Origin: Aristolochia californica
Taxonomy: Eukaryota; Streptophyta; Magnoliopsida; Piperales; Aristolochiaceae
NCBI GenBank assembly: GCA_029961685.1
Contig: JARWKL010000007.1
Span: forward strand, 434,001 to 498,000
Length of the DNA: 64,000 bases
Direction: 5' to 3'
The notes beneath the pieces were generated by a model. That model had not been told where the DNA came from. It worked only from the letters and a program-made list of their open reading frames with translations, and ran no database searches. Below are positions 46,401 through 56,860 of this stretch, piece by piece. The position numbers and the translations under genes were made by a program. How positions within the stretch are numbered: the stretch's first letter is position 1; every line of letters starts with the position of its first letter.

Positions 46401-49400
46401 GTTGGTGTACTGGCTCAAAGATGCCCCTTGGCACCGTTGGCAAATGTTTTATGAAATTTAAGATTTATCTAGAGACATTATCTGTAATTGGATTCACATT
46501 CCTTAGATTAAAAAAAAAAATTGTGTTGTTGATTCTCTAGCTAAAGAAGGGGTTACCTTCTAATCCCTCATTGTAAAGGTCCCTCTCCTTGATTTCGTGT
46601 TTTCTTTTGGGCATTAATGAAACGTACCGTTACTCATAAAAAAAAAAAAAGGATATTCTCGGCCAAACTGGTAATCTACTTCCTAGATACTAACTGTAGC
46701 CAATTGCTAAAAGAGATTGACTCATTAAAACTATGCTTAAGAACATGACTAGTTTCTAAGAATCTAAATATTACTAAGATACATATTTTACATGAAATGA
46801 GATTTATCCAAACACACTATTAAGAAAATCACCACTGAAAAAAAAAAACACATAAACCCAAATGCAAACAAAATAAAATAATCTAGCTGCCTACCCAAAG
46901 GGTAAGCACGACAACATAACTTTTACCTAATAGACTACATCATGCATGTCAATACTTTTTAATGCAATGGAATCCAAAAACCTCAAAGACAAAAGGAACC
47001 AGATACTGCAAGGTCAGATGAGAAAAGAGGCAATATAAACACACTAGACAACACTATCAAATGAAATATATTTAGGAAAGAAGCCACTGTGACCCTAGCA
47101 GCAATAGCGAGAGGACTTCCTTGAAACTTAAGTATACTGCAACTAAAGTATTGCCAGTTTAACATGTAACACTTCAATAGCTCTACCACGAAAGGTAAAC
47201 AAAACCCACATCCCTTTGAAACAAATTATTAATTCATCTAGTTCTCCTCCAAGACTTTTCCCAGTTGCAAATAGTAGGAGTAAAACAATTACTCCAGTCA
47301 CAAACATTCACCTAGAATGAATCCCTTTCAAGAAAATTCTGGAACACATCCCGCTAGCATCCCCACTAAGGACAAGCTCCTACAGATCATAGAATCTAAA
47401 CACATACAGCTAATGAAGTAAAATGGTTTATTTTGGCTTACAGAGCATTCCAAAATAGTATCAAATGATAATGATAGATTATTCATTAATAATAGTACAA
47501 CAGAAAACAATAGAGATCATTTCTACTACTTAAATCTACCCTAAAATACTTTAAAAATATTTTAATAACTTGAGACACCAAAGAAATCAAAAGTTATTGT
47601 ATCAATGATTTACCCTCCCTAAAAGAAAGAAAAGACTTTCTTTTAAAAAGAATGTCAATTGTATAAAAAAGCAGAAGACTAAAAAATAAGAATCAGAGGT
47701 CCGTGTGACTAAGGGAGAAGGGAAAGGAGCTAACAACAAGGAAATGAATCCCAGACACCTCTTTGGATAAAGCATCTGCTACATAATCACAGAACAGATA
47801 TATAAAGTTCCTAGACATCCATTCTTTTTTTGAAGAAACCTAGACATCCATTCTTCTAAAGCGTTTCTAAAACTATAATTGAAACATTTTACAATTATGA
47901 TAAATGATCACAAATACGAAGCAAAACTTATTTTCACCTCCACAAAGACACCGAATAAATAAATTAGCAATATAATTTCCAGGAAAAAAAACAGGGGAAT
48001 GTGTGGCTTTTACCTTTTCTTTTCTTCTTCTTCCTTTCTCAACTTTTCAGCTTCATTCTTTCGTTCTATTGAACTAAGACTTGGACTGCGAGATTTTTGA
48101 ATAGGAGATCTTGTGATACTCCTACTTCTCTGTCTCTTATGTCTGCTAGGTGATGGAGAACGGCTTTTTCGCCGTCTAGGGGTTGGAGAACGACTTTTAC
48201 GTCGTCTTGGTGAGATAGAACGACTTTTACGTCGTCTTGGTGAGATAGAACGACTTTTCCGCCTGTATAATAAAGTAAAATCATGTAAGAAAAACACTAA
48301 AAAGTGAAAACAAGGAATATTAAAAAAATGCCTGATCACCTGACCAAGTAGACTGATCATGCTAGTTTTGTTGCAATATAATACGTACAATTTACCTCAT
48401 ATTTTTGTTACAGTAACCTGTCTGTGCTCCATCTTTTATGAATGTCGCAATTGTGCAAGCAAAGAATAATCATCAGCAGCCATCATCAGCTTACTTCACA
48501 GTAGATGGGGACAACCTACATTTCTTAATTACTCTAACAAAGAAACTTTTCCACTGCCAATCTTTAAGGCTGCTTGAGTATTTAAAAAGGACTTTTCTAT
48601 GTTCAGCTTAATTTCCATCCACTAGAATGAGCAATTAATTTCAGCCTTGTTGGCTTGATAGGTATTACTATGAAGATTAAACATGTCCAGAGGAGAAAAC
48701 TCTGATGACTGCATAAAGGACTTGAAAATCAAGTAAATTGCAAGTGTACAGCTCCCTAGGAGACCCTATATGCAGAAATCATGTTGAACTTTTTTAATGT
48801 AAAAAACAAAATAATAATAATAATAATAATAATAAAACGAACTTACTACATGAGGGAACAATGAAAATAAATAAAATCAAGAAAAAGGATATGGAGAATA
48901 TGCGGCTACTATGAACTAATAAGTGAAAAGTAAAACATTAAACTATGTGACTCCAGGCCTCTTAAACTGATACAATTTTGAGTAATTCTTTCTCTGTTGA
49001 GGGCATGCAACAAAGAAACATTGTGCAGACTATGAATTCAATGACAAGTGGTTGCTAGGCAAGAACCGAACTGAAAGAAAAAACAAAGCATCCAACAAAT
49101 TAATATTCTTCAATTGGATGTCACACAACATTTTCAAAAAAATAAATATAAAAATTTGTATGCTTAACACCTATTTATCAGGTTGTCTTATCGGACAGTT
49201 GAAAAGCTACATCCTGTGATGCTTTTATCACCAGTAGAAGAAGTCATTTTGAGTTAAAAGCTATATTTGCTGGTTTCAGAAGAAAAAAAAATAGGAACAC
49301 AGCACATGAAGCTTACACCCTTTGCATCATTGGGGCCTTCTTTGAAAATTAAGGTTTCCATTTTAGAGCCGGTCTCATCAGAATAATAAGCAAACATAAA

Positions 49401-50299
49401 CCTCAAAAAATGGTAACCTTCTTCCACAACTTTTGATTTCTAGCAGCTTCTTTAGAAAGATATCATTTTCCATAATCAACAATGGACAATCTATTGCTGG
49501 GCTTGTGGGCATTGCAGATTCTACCACTGCGGAGGTGAATGTTCTTCATCTTGGGTTGAAGATTTTCAAAGACAGACTTCAAGGGAAGCTATTGATTAAG
49601 GGAGACTCTAAAGTGATCATAAGTTGGTGCTCTAATTCAGCCTCTCCCCCGTGGCGGCATTGGCCAATTATTTCATATATTGCAAATATAGTTTCTTCCA
49701 TTTTTTGTACTTGGAATCATATTCCTAGGTCAGCCAATTCTATGGCTGAATTTGGAACCTCCCAACAATCTCTTATTGTTTAGGACGGTTCCCCCTCCTT
49801 GTAATCTTGCTCTTTTGAGCCTTTTCTATTTTGTAAAAAAAAAAAAAACAATGGACAATCTATATTAAAGGCAAGAAAAACAAAGAACTTTCTTTTTCGA
49901 ATGGCCAACAGAACCTTTTCCTCTTCCAACCAAGAAAAAGACTAGTGACATAACTAGCTCCAAAGGGGGTGGTACGGCTATCTCACCAAAGGTGGAAAAA
50001 CAAGCAAAGATAGTTTTACGAACTAAAACAATGAGATGCAAAAATGAAAGGCAAAAGGAGACTCTATAGCTGCAAATAAAGAACACGTCCAATTAAGTAC
50101 AACGCTTGCTTTACACGAATCGCAATAAGAAACTCCATAACTGAGAACATTCAGAGGGAAATCCAAGCGATTATCACCTGCTATGAGAATACGAATAAGG
50201 GCTTCGATCCCGTCTGCTTCTCTTGCTGTACCTGCGGCTCACCGGAGACGGCGAATGCCGCCTCCTGTAGGAGGGTGACCGCGAGACTGACCTAGGCAT
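40495..50299 (-). CDS. ARGLU1: ARGLU1-like RS-domain and coiled-coil protein
   Basis: Homologue of arginine and glutamate-rich protein 1, a nuclear factor that modulates pre-mRNA splicing and transcription in animals. Coding exons on the minus strand: 50299..50178, 48262..48014, 41237..41018 and 40761..40495. All junctions are GT-AG and in phase, giving 285 residues. Residues 1 to about 100 are an Arg/Ser domain with four tandem RRKSRS-x-x-P units at the start of exon 2. From about 105 to 270 a long Glu/Arg/Lys coiled coil includes EETARRVEEAIHKKVEE and LEENRRRVEEAQ. The C-terminus VLGKNKSRPKVSFGLGLK matches the conserved end of the family. Introns are very long (1.9, 6.8 and 0.26 kb); LINE copies sit in introns 1 and 2 on the opposite strand. 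A separate 5'UTR exon is proposed near 50.7 kb. Identity rests on both the coiled-coil and the C-terminal signature. Confidence 0.9.
41238..43840 (-). other. ARGLU1-like intron 2, part 1
   Basis: AT-rich intronic sequence with no exon or RNA gene that I can recognise. Polypyrimidine and poly-A runs are frequent. Confidence 0.5.
43841..46650 (+). mobile_element. Decayed L1-type LINE in ARGLU1-like intron 2 (opposite strand)
   Basis: Plus-strand order: end of an endonuclease-like block (SNHCPILLDT, about 43880), an ARYRWLKEGDTYSHFFH block (about 44255), reverse transcriptase (DFRPISLILVSYKIESRILA, about 44780; FTDDTIIFGKG active box, about 45300), zinc-knuckle region (APKVNFFIWSALQRKPLTRD ... 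CLLCDQTEGTIHHLLLHC, about 45650..45790), a broken RNase H end, and an A13 tail (46638..46650). It is 5'-truncated and has several frame breaks. A target duplication was not found. Confidence 0.88.
46651..48013 (-). other. ARGLU1-like intron 2, part 2
   Basis: Intronic AT-rich sequence without recognised exons. Two CTAGACATCCATTCTT copies lie near 47815 and 47850. Confidence 0.5.
48810..48836. repeat. ATA microsatellite in ARGLU1-like intron 1
   Basis: About nine AAT/ATA triplets. Confidence 0.88.
49478..49863 (+). mobile_element. 5'-truncated LINE with 17-bp target duplication
   Basis: AACAATGGACAATCTAT occurs at 49478..49494 and again at 49847..49863 after a poly(A) run, an exact 17-bp target site duplication. 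Between them (49495..49846) is the 3' end of a plant LINE RNase H domain (TAEVNVLHLGLKIF, GDSKVIISW, IPRSANSMAEFG), then a stop and the A-tail. It lies in intron 1 of the ARGLU1-like gene on the opposite strand. The frame is open through the domain, so the copy is fairly young. Confidence 0.92.
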
Positions 50300-50638
50300 C
50301 TCCGTTCAACCAAAACCCCGCACCCGATTCCGACCCACAAAAACCAATAAGTTATCTCCTCCCAACTTCTCTGCTAAGACGAGTCCCCTGTACAGCATAC
50401 ATTACGAACTGAGATTCTGCCTTCACCTTTATTGTAAATCAAGAACGTGAAACAAAACAAACAAAAACCTTAAATACATACCTCCCAAGAACGTGATAAA
50501 TCAGGGAAACTTCTCGTCCGTTTAATTACGAACTGAGTCCCCTAAATTAATAACGGAATGTTTCGAAATTAAGTTTTTACAGGAAAACATGGACCTACCC
50601 AACCCTAGAGTCATAAAATACGGGGGAAAAGAAGTACC

Positions 50639-50790
50639 TTGCGAACCTCGTCTGAGAGATGGACGAGAAACGGAGGGAAAGGACAGAGAAGTTCGGTGGT
50701 GGCGGAAGAGAACCAGAAGAAAGGGTTTAGATGAGGAGAGGCAGGAGACTCAAGGACCCCACTTTTTAAGAACATCTCAACCTTCCATCG
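50639..50790 (-). other. Proposed 5'UTR first exon of the ARGLU1-like gene
   Basis: On the minus strand, CT-rich leader sequence ends in GTTCGCAAG|GTACTTC, a donor-like junction. An acceptor (GCTGTACAG or TCTTAGCAG) lies about 65-85 bases before the start codon. Not confirmed by transcripts. Confidence 0.5.
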
Positions 50791-51401
50791 CGTAAAGTGT
50801 CACGATAAACAAACCTTTCCCAACGAATTTAAAATTTCACCAAGGAAGGTATTACTAATTTGAATTAAAATATATATAACATTGTTTCCTTCGTTTCAAA
50901 ACATTAAATATTACTAATATAAATGACAAATAAATTTAATTTAATAATATTTATATAATAGTAATTCTGATAAAAAAAAAATGTAATTTGTTGAAACATC
51001 AAATTAAAAGGGAAAGAAAAGATACTAATGAAAACACAATGTTTTCAGAATAATTATTCCAAACGAAAAAAACAGAAAAAGGAGTTGGAACAAGAACTTT
51101 GGACTTATTTCCCACCGTTTTCTACAGAAAAATTCTCGAAACTTCTCCTCCTACAAAACGATAACCCAATTCACTGCTGTCATCCCAAAGTGACAAGACA
51201 TTGATATTTATCTCCTGATATCTCTGTCCTTTGCCACAAATTCCATAACTCTTTCTGGTCCAGGGACCTTCTCCCTCGCACCTCCACAACAGTGATGGAT
51301 TGATCTGCAGTAAACGTGTCTCCTCTGGTCTATCCGTCCTCCTCCACATTTAAATTAATCAACCACTATAAGATGTCTTCCAGCTTTTACTGGAGAAGGA
51401 G
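50791..51401. other. Divergent promoter region
   Basis: AT-rich DNA between the ARGLU1-like gene (leftward) and the first SAUR (rightward). The ACTATAAGA at 51365 is too close to the SAUR start to be a certain TATA box. Confidence 0.5.
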
Positions 51402-51767
51402 ATGAAGGTGAAGAAGGGCTTTTTGGCCGTGAGGGTAGGGTCTGAGGAGGAAGACGACGGAGAGTTTCAAAGGTTTATCATTCCAATATCTTACCTCTAC
51501 CACCCAGAATTCCAGAAGCTTTTGGAGATGGTTCAGGAGGTTGACGGGTTTCGCGTGGCTGGACCGCTGAGGTTGCCTTGCTCGGTTGATGATTTTCTCC
51601 ATCTCAAATGGCTGATTGAGAGAGAAGCCATGGCTCACCAACAGTATCACAGTGTCCATAGTCTTTTCTGTTTTCTTCTTTTTTGTGTGATAATCATTTC
51701 TTTGAGTTCCTTGATAGTGTGGATTTTCCGATCCATGTCTTCTTTGGAGACCATTGAAGAATTTTAA
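51402..51767 (+). CDS. SAUR-family small auxin-up RNA protein, with hydrophobic tail
   Basis: Intronless, 121 residues. Residues 1-80 are a SAUR domain: MKVKKGFLAVRVG start, FQRFIIPISYLYHPEF, LL..VQEVDGFRV and GPLRLPCSVDDFLHLKWLIERE. In the best-studied members SAUR proteins bind PP2C-D phosphatases and so raise plasma-membrane proton pump activity and cell expansion. From about residue 88 the tail differs from its two tandem relatives: a strongly hydrophobic stretch (FCFLLFCVIIISLSSLIVWIF) that could span a membrane, then RSMSSLETIEEF. A T-rich tract at the change raises the possibility of an old frameshift. The stop is nine bases before a copia-derived LTR. Confidence 0.9.
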   Translation: MKVKKGFLAVRVGSEEEDDGEFQRFIIPISYLYHPEFQKLLEMVQEVDGFRVAGPLRLPCSVDDFLHLKWLIEREAMAHQQYHSVHSLFCFLLFCVIIISLSSLIVWIFRSMSSLETIEEF

Positions 51768-51776
51768 CGGTAACAT

Positions 51777-51974
51777 TGTTGAATTTATGAAAAAAATAAA
51801 ACTTTTATTGAAGAAAGTAGACAATTAAACTAGTTTTGTCTCAATTATATTTAAATTCTAACACATATAAGTTCTAACATAATTAAATAACTCAACATAA
51901 AATTAACATAATTAACACCTTTAAATTGAGACTTATGTAAACCTTCCTTCCTCGTAGGAAGACAACTCACGCCA
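51777..51974 (-). repeat. Left (3') LTR of the copia derivative
   Basis: 198 bp, with matching ends and scattered internal similarity to 53936..54203 but missing the ACCCCTATTTATAAT-containing part. Confidence 0.8.
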
Positions 51975-52429
51975 AGAGTCCTCCCCTAAGTTAGTGAGTA
52001 TTGATTATTTATGCCTAATTTGTTAAGTGAGTTGTATAAATTTTTGTCACAGATTGCTCTTAGTCTAAGATAAAATATGTTATATATCCGTTTTTCTTGT
52101 GCGCTCTATAGGTGTTGTTAGCGAAAGTCAATTTTATGCCAGAGGCCCATGAGATTATTCTAGAACATTTTAAGATAGTCACCGGTGTCAGACGTCACCA
52201 AAGATCATACACCTACTAGGTGTCAATATCATCAACATACATGATGTTAATACCATCAACATACATAGTAGTAATATAAGGATCCCGACTGAAGCTTTGC
52301 TTTGCTCAAAGCTTTAGTAATTTTCGTGGGCACCTCGACCACGAGCAAAGGATATTGAAGGAGATCGTCTTCCAAATACTCCAGTTTCTTTGCCTGAGAT
52401 ATACATCTCGACTACCTAGGATAGGTTCG

Positions 52430-52620
52430 AGTCTGGTCCGAATCGGGTCCAGGTCGAGTCTTGGTCTGAGTCTTGAGGTCGGTCTAATCTGGTCAAGGTC
52501 CGATTTCGGTTCGATCTGATCCGAGCCGCTGGGTCGATTGGACTTTGAATTTGGTTCGTCTAATCAGGTCTGGTCCAGTTCGGTTATGTCCGGTCCGGAT
52601 CGCTCGTTCCAATTAAATCC
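52430..52620. repeat. Low-complexity GGTCCGA/GGTCGAG tract
   Basis: Dozens of short variants of GGTCC-G-TCG-GTC recur. It is the source of several Arg/Pro/Ser-rich frames with no domain. Confidence 0.7.
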
Positions 52621-53923
52621 GCCTAAATTAGGAAATGGATTTAATTGGAAGGTTGTAGTCGTCATTGATGACAGCCTCTGAACAACACCGAACGAGAGTG
52701 CTTTTGTGTGAGGGCTCCCCTAAATTGCACGGGACGAGAAGGCTTTTTTGTCTCTGGAACACCTTTCCGCACTTGGAGGTTCGGCCAAAGTCGGCAGTCG
52801 CCTTGACCATTGATTTGTTTTCTGCCACCTTTGGAGAGGATGACTCCCCACAACGGGAGTTTTCGATTCGAAAGAAGGATCCAAACCTTGATGGAGATTT
52901 TCTGTCAAGTCGTCGTCGGTTGCCGCAACGTAAGTCTCCTCACCGAGGCCGGACCGTTTGAGGATCTTTCTATGAAACTCGAGCACCGCCTCATCAAACC
53001 ACTCTTCTCTAAGGTCGCCAGAGGTTGACTTAGGGAGGACGTTGCGAGGTGCTCACTCTAGAGTCTTACATTGCCCCACCAGCTTCTCACCGACTGACAG
53101 CCCAAGCCGCTCCGCGGGTGTTGCCGACTGCAACAGGTTTTGCCTCTACAGTAGTCACTGCAAGAAGCCTCTCTCCTCTGAACCCATCTTTTGTAGAGGA
53201 TTCGTCGACACCGCGGTCGAACGTTGAGGTGCCAAGCTTTTCCTTTCATCCAGGTATAATTTCATCTAGGAGAGAAGCTCCTCCGCGACAACCAAGGACT
53301 GGTGACAGGAAGCCATCGGTCGCTGATCCTTGAGGCACGTCAGCCCCCATACGGGTTCCAATGACTTGGCATCTCCTCCTGGTGATCTCTTCCACCTTTT
53401 TGGTAAACACTTCTTCATGAAGAAAGAGAAAGTCCCTTTTGGTGACTGGCTTCTCGAACCTATTGGTGTCGATCAGCTCCGATCGCTCGCCAAGCTTGAT
53501 AACATCCTCTCCCGTCCCGACAATCGCATCGCCTATGCACTCAGAAAATCGCATGCACTTGGAAAATCCCTCAAGTCCTTTATCTTTGCCATCAACAAAT
53601 CTGATGGCAAACCTCCAACGAAGCCTCTATCGTCTGACATTGTGCAGTCATACTTGAAGATGATCCCTTTGGGCCTCAGTATCATGTACGCCATATAAAT
53701 ATCTGACCATGCTGAGTGGAAGTCTTGCCCCCGCATCCACCTTGATCAAATCGCCATAGATGTTCTAAACCCTAGATTCTGAAATCCGGTCCGTAGCAGC
53801 AAGCACGATACAGGAAGAGAAGAAATAAAATTTTCTAAAAAAGAGAAAAAAAAAGATAGATATGAGTCATCAGAAAAGGATCACATTATCTCTGTGGGTT
53901 GACTGAGTCAACTCACGGAACCT
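52621..53923 (-). other. Interior of the copia derivative, no recognised coding domain
   Basis: Several open frames of 60-120 codons overlap on both strands (for example 53330..53698 plus, 53246..53554 minus). None has Gag or Pol motifs that I know. As the element reads leftward, the minus-strand ones are the likelier relics. Confidence 0.5.
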
Positions 53924-53935
53924 GCTCGGATACCA
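53924..53935 (-). other. Primer-binding site (initiator tRNA-Met) of the copia derivative
   Basis: The minus strand reads TGGTATCCGAGC, one base from the consensus TGGTATCAGAGC, directly at the LTR edge. Confidence 0.85.
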
Positions 53936-54203
53936 TGTTGAATTTATGGAAAAGATAAAACCTTCATTGACTTCTATATTTTAATCTGAGTACATAAACC
54001 CCTATTTATAATAGAGTAAAGTAGTATAGTCCAATTATAATTAAACTACCCTTATCCCAATTATACCCAAACTCTAACACTTAAATATAAGTCCTAGCAT
54101 AATTAAAGAACTCAATTTAAATAGATGACTAACATAACTAAAATACCTTTAAACTTAAACTCCTGTAAAACTCACTTCCTCCTCTAGAAGACAGCTCACG
54201 CCA
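53936..54203 (-). repeat. Right (5') LTR of the copia derivative
   Basis: 268 bp. The block CCCCTATTTATAATAG gives a TATA-like element on the minus strand. Confidence 0.82.
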
Positions 54204-54207
54204 ACAT

Positions 54208-56424
54208 TGATTTTTTTCCCCTCTTAAGTTCATCGTTGAGTGATTATTCTTTAATTTGATTGATCTTTTAAGTTTGAGTTGATAGAAACCGAGCAGCTGA
54301 ATATGGACCTTTACTACTTGTGCGAAACCTTACTGGTGACTGTTGTAAGGAGCAATTGGTTCTTTTGTTGAACTCAAATGATGGATGAGGTGTCCATACC
54401 TAACCGAAATCTTATATGATAGGCCAAGTCGATATTAATTAATTGGTGACTTCTTGATTGAAATTATCAGTTGAGTATAAAAGGATTTAAGGACGACTAT
54501 GCTCAAAAGTGTCTCAAGGATGAGGAATACAGCTTGGTTGATTTACAACTTGCTTTTTAAGATTGGTGGCTTAATTTCACTCTTACGAACTATAAGCAAA
54601 AAACGAGATAACATTGGTAAAAGGTTATTACGTAAGCAAACGAATTTCTATCATATATCATGAAATTCATAATCAAAATGTAAACGGAAGCATGAACGTT
54701 TACCTCCAACCATGGCAATCAAATTCTAAAAATTGCAGAAGAGAGAAACTCCTTGATGGAGAAGTCACGGATTATCTTTGTCGTTTGACCATATCTGTAT
54801 TTCATAAACCCCTTTTTTCCATAAAAAAATGGAGCGGTTACAATTGCTCATTATCCCTACATGTAAGGAAATAATGAGTCAAAATAAAAAATAGGGAGTT
54901 ACTAACATATTATTCAATATTTATCAGTAGAAAAGTGAAATAGGATTTGACAAGTTAAATAGTATCTAATCCTCTGAGCCTCTCCCACCTTTGTAGTTGT
55001 TGAATGTGAAACAAAAATTCAACCCACACTCCATCTTGAACAAAGAAAATACTTTTCTTCATAAATTGACTAGTTACATAGTTAATGATTTCAAGCTCAA
55101 TTTTGTATGGAAGCTTAAATGTATAATAATGAAAGAGGAGATGTGAATTTCTTGTTTATTCTTTAATCAATTGGGGAGTGAAATTGCTCTTTTATGTCAA
55201 TGTAAGAACCCTAGTGATTTGGATTACTCTACAAAAACCACCAAAGTGGGGAGTAACAGGATTTTTATCGTGTCCATTAGCATAAAGGACCTTTCAAGCT
55301 ATGAAATGGCCACTACAAGAATTTTGACCTCCCCATTTAGAATCCCTTCACATTAAATTTTGAGTCAAATTCAATCACCACGGAATTGGAACCACAGTGG
55401 AAATATAAAACAACGATAGAGTCCTATAGAGATTGTGGACAAGTTCATTATTTATAAAAATTTTGTGGGACTTGATATGGGATTTATCGATATCACGGTG
55501 GGAAACAAAATGGAACCGGTTTTGGTAGGACCCCTTTGGGAGAATCTAATGTTGAAGAAAAAAACACAATTGCAAGATAAGGACGGTAGTGACCGGGTGA
55601 GGATAAGGGATTCCTTGTTTAATTTGAAGAAGGGTTTGTGGTGGGGTGGAGAGTGGACTTTGTCTTGCACCATTCACCAATTGGAAGCAACCTTAGATAT
55701 AAAGATAATACAATTTTCCTCCTCTCATCACTTTGATAAAGTGAAGGGACACAAAACATGACTTCCGCTACTACAATTTAATCTCCTTTGGACCTCTTCC
55801 AAATCAACTTTACCCTTTGGCCTCTCTTTGTGCACTTTATGTTATTTAACTTTGCTTTCTAGTGCAAAAGACATCTCTTTGTTCATGATTACTAATCTTT
55901 ATCTTGATTACAAATAAAAATTAATGATTACTGTCCGATTGTGTCTCATTTGATGAGTTAGCATCGCGTAAATCTTAGTGATTGTTGTGTCACTATGGTC
56001 GAACATATAGTTTTTTTTTTGAAAAATGTAAAAAAATTACTTTTTATTTCTCATAATTTTTTTTTACATAAACGAATTTGTTTGTTTTTTTTTTGTTGAG
56101 AATTTTACATAACTTTCAAACCAATGGCTTGATTAGTTCAAAAAACGCTTGCTTCAATTGGATTCAATGGTATAACTAGCAAAGTTTTTAAGTTTGAGTA
56201 GATATATTCTTTTAGAAATTACTGTGAAATGTCAAAATGTCAAGAACAAGCTCAAACAACCAATCCATTTTATCTCAAGCGAGAAGAAGCTAAGGGAAGC
56301 CATAATCTTTGGTTCTTCAATTCTTTCCCCAACCAAAATGGGAAAAAGAGGCCTTTTATTGCAGGAAAGAAGGGTCCAAGAGAAGACCCAGTAAAATTCC
56401 AGAACGCCTATTGCCTCTGCCATC
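54208..56424. other. Spacer between SAUR genes
   Basis: AT-rich. Two plus-strand frames (55171..55356 and 55435..55761) are open but show no recognised domain. They might be relics of a captured gene; I do not call them genes. Confidence 0.45.
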
Positions 56425-56433
56425 TTTATAAAG
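56425..56433 (+). promoter_or_regulatory. TATA box of the second SAUR gene
   Basis: TTTATAAAG, 107 bases before the start codon, in GC-balanced promoter sequence. Confidence 0.6.
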
Positions 56434-56539
56434 CTCCGTGACTTGGGTTTTCTCATCCAATCCACCCAAGCCAATTCTTAGAAGAGCCCTGCAAATTTCT
56501 GCGTCGTCCCGTCTGGGAAGAGTGCATTCTGAAAAGAAG

Positions 56540-56860
56540 ATGAAGGCAAAGAAGGGATGGCTTGCTGTCAGAGTAGGGTCCGAAGATGAAGACGAGGAGT
56601 ACCAGAGGTTCATGATTCCGATTTCCTACCTCCATCACCCCCAATTCATGAATCTCCTTGAGAAGGCGCGGGAGGTTTACGGATTTCATTCGCAGGGTCC
56701 CCTGAGATTGCCGTGTTCGGTCGATGAATTTCTGCATATCAAGTCGCTCATAGAGGGGGAAGAGATGAATCGCCATCGCAGCCATCTTCTTCTTCATCAT
56801 CATCACCACCTCCACTACCAGCAGCACCTCACTGAGACTCTGCCTTTTCTCTCGTGTTAG
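56540..56860 (+). CDS. SAUR-family protein with His-rich tail
   Basis: Intronless, 106 residues, the second of three tandem SAURs. The start MKAKKGWLAVRVG aligns with the starts of both neighbours; an in-frame upstream extension to 56438 lacks family similarity and lies right after the TATA box, so it is rejected. The core has EYQRFMIPISYLHHPQF, EKAREVYGFHSQ and GPLRLPCSVDEFLHIK. The tail is unusual: LLLHHHHHLHY followed by QQHLTETLPFLSC. Expected role as for the other SAURs, in auxin- or light-dependent cell expansion, acting through PP2C-D phosphatases at the plasma membrane; no direct evidence here. Confidence 0.93.
   Translation: MKAKKGWLAVRVGSEDEDEEYQRFMIPISYLHHPQFMNLLEKAREVYGFHSQGPLRLPCSVDEFLHIKSLIEGEEMNRHRSHLLLHHHHHLHYQQHLTETLPFLSC

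Larger units (their letters stand above)
51773..54207 (-). mobile_element. Non-coding copia derivative (LARD-like) between SAUR genes
   Basis: LTRs at 51777..51974 and 53936..54203 both start TGTTGAATTTATG and end CTCACGCCA. An ACAT duplication flanks them (51773..51776 and 54204..54207). A tRNA-Met primer-binding site lies left of the right LTR and a polypurine-like AGGGGAGGACTCT adjoins the left LTR, so it reads on the minus strand. The interior (about 1.95 kb) has only short, mutually inconsistent frames and no recognisable Gag or Pol. The left LTR is about 70 bases shorter, lacking the TATA region. Confidence 0.82.

Noticed and set aside
52420..52440. GGTTCGAGTC resembling a tRNA T-arm
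   Set aside because: No acceptor stem, anticodon arm or D-arm around it; part of a low-complexity tract.
53330..53698. 122-codon plus-strand frame
   Set aside because: Lies inside the copia derivative, opposite to its coding direction, with no recognisable motif.
55171..55761. Two open plus-strand frames between SAUR genes
   Set aside because: No recognised domain, no promoter or splice context; left as spacer.
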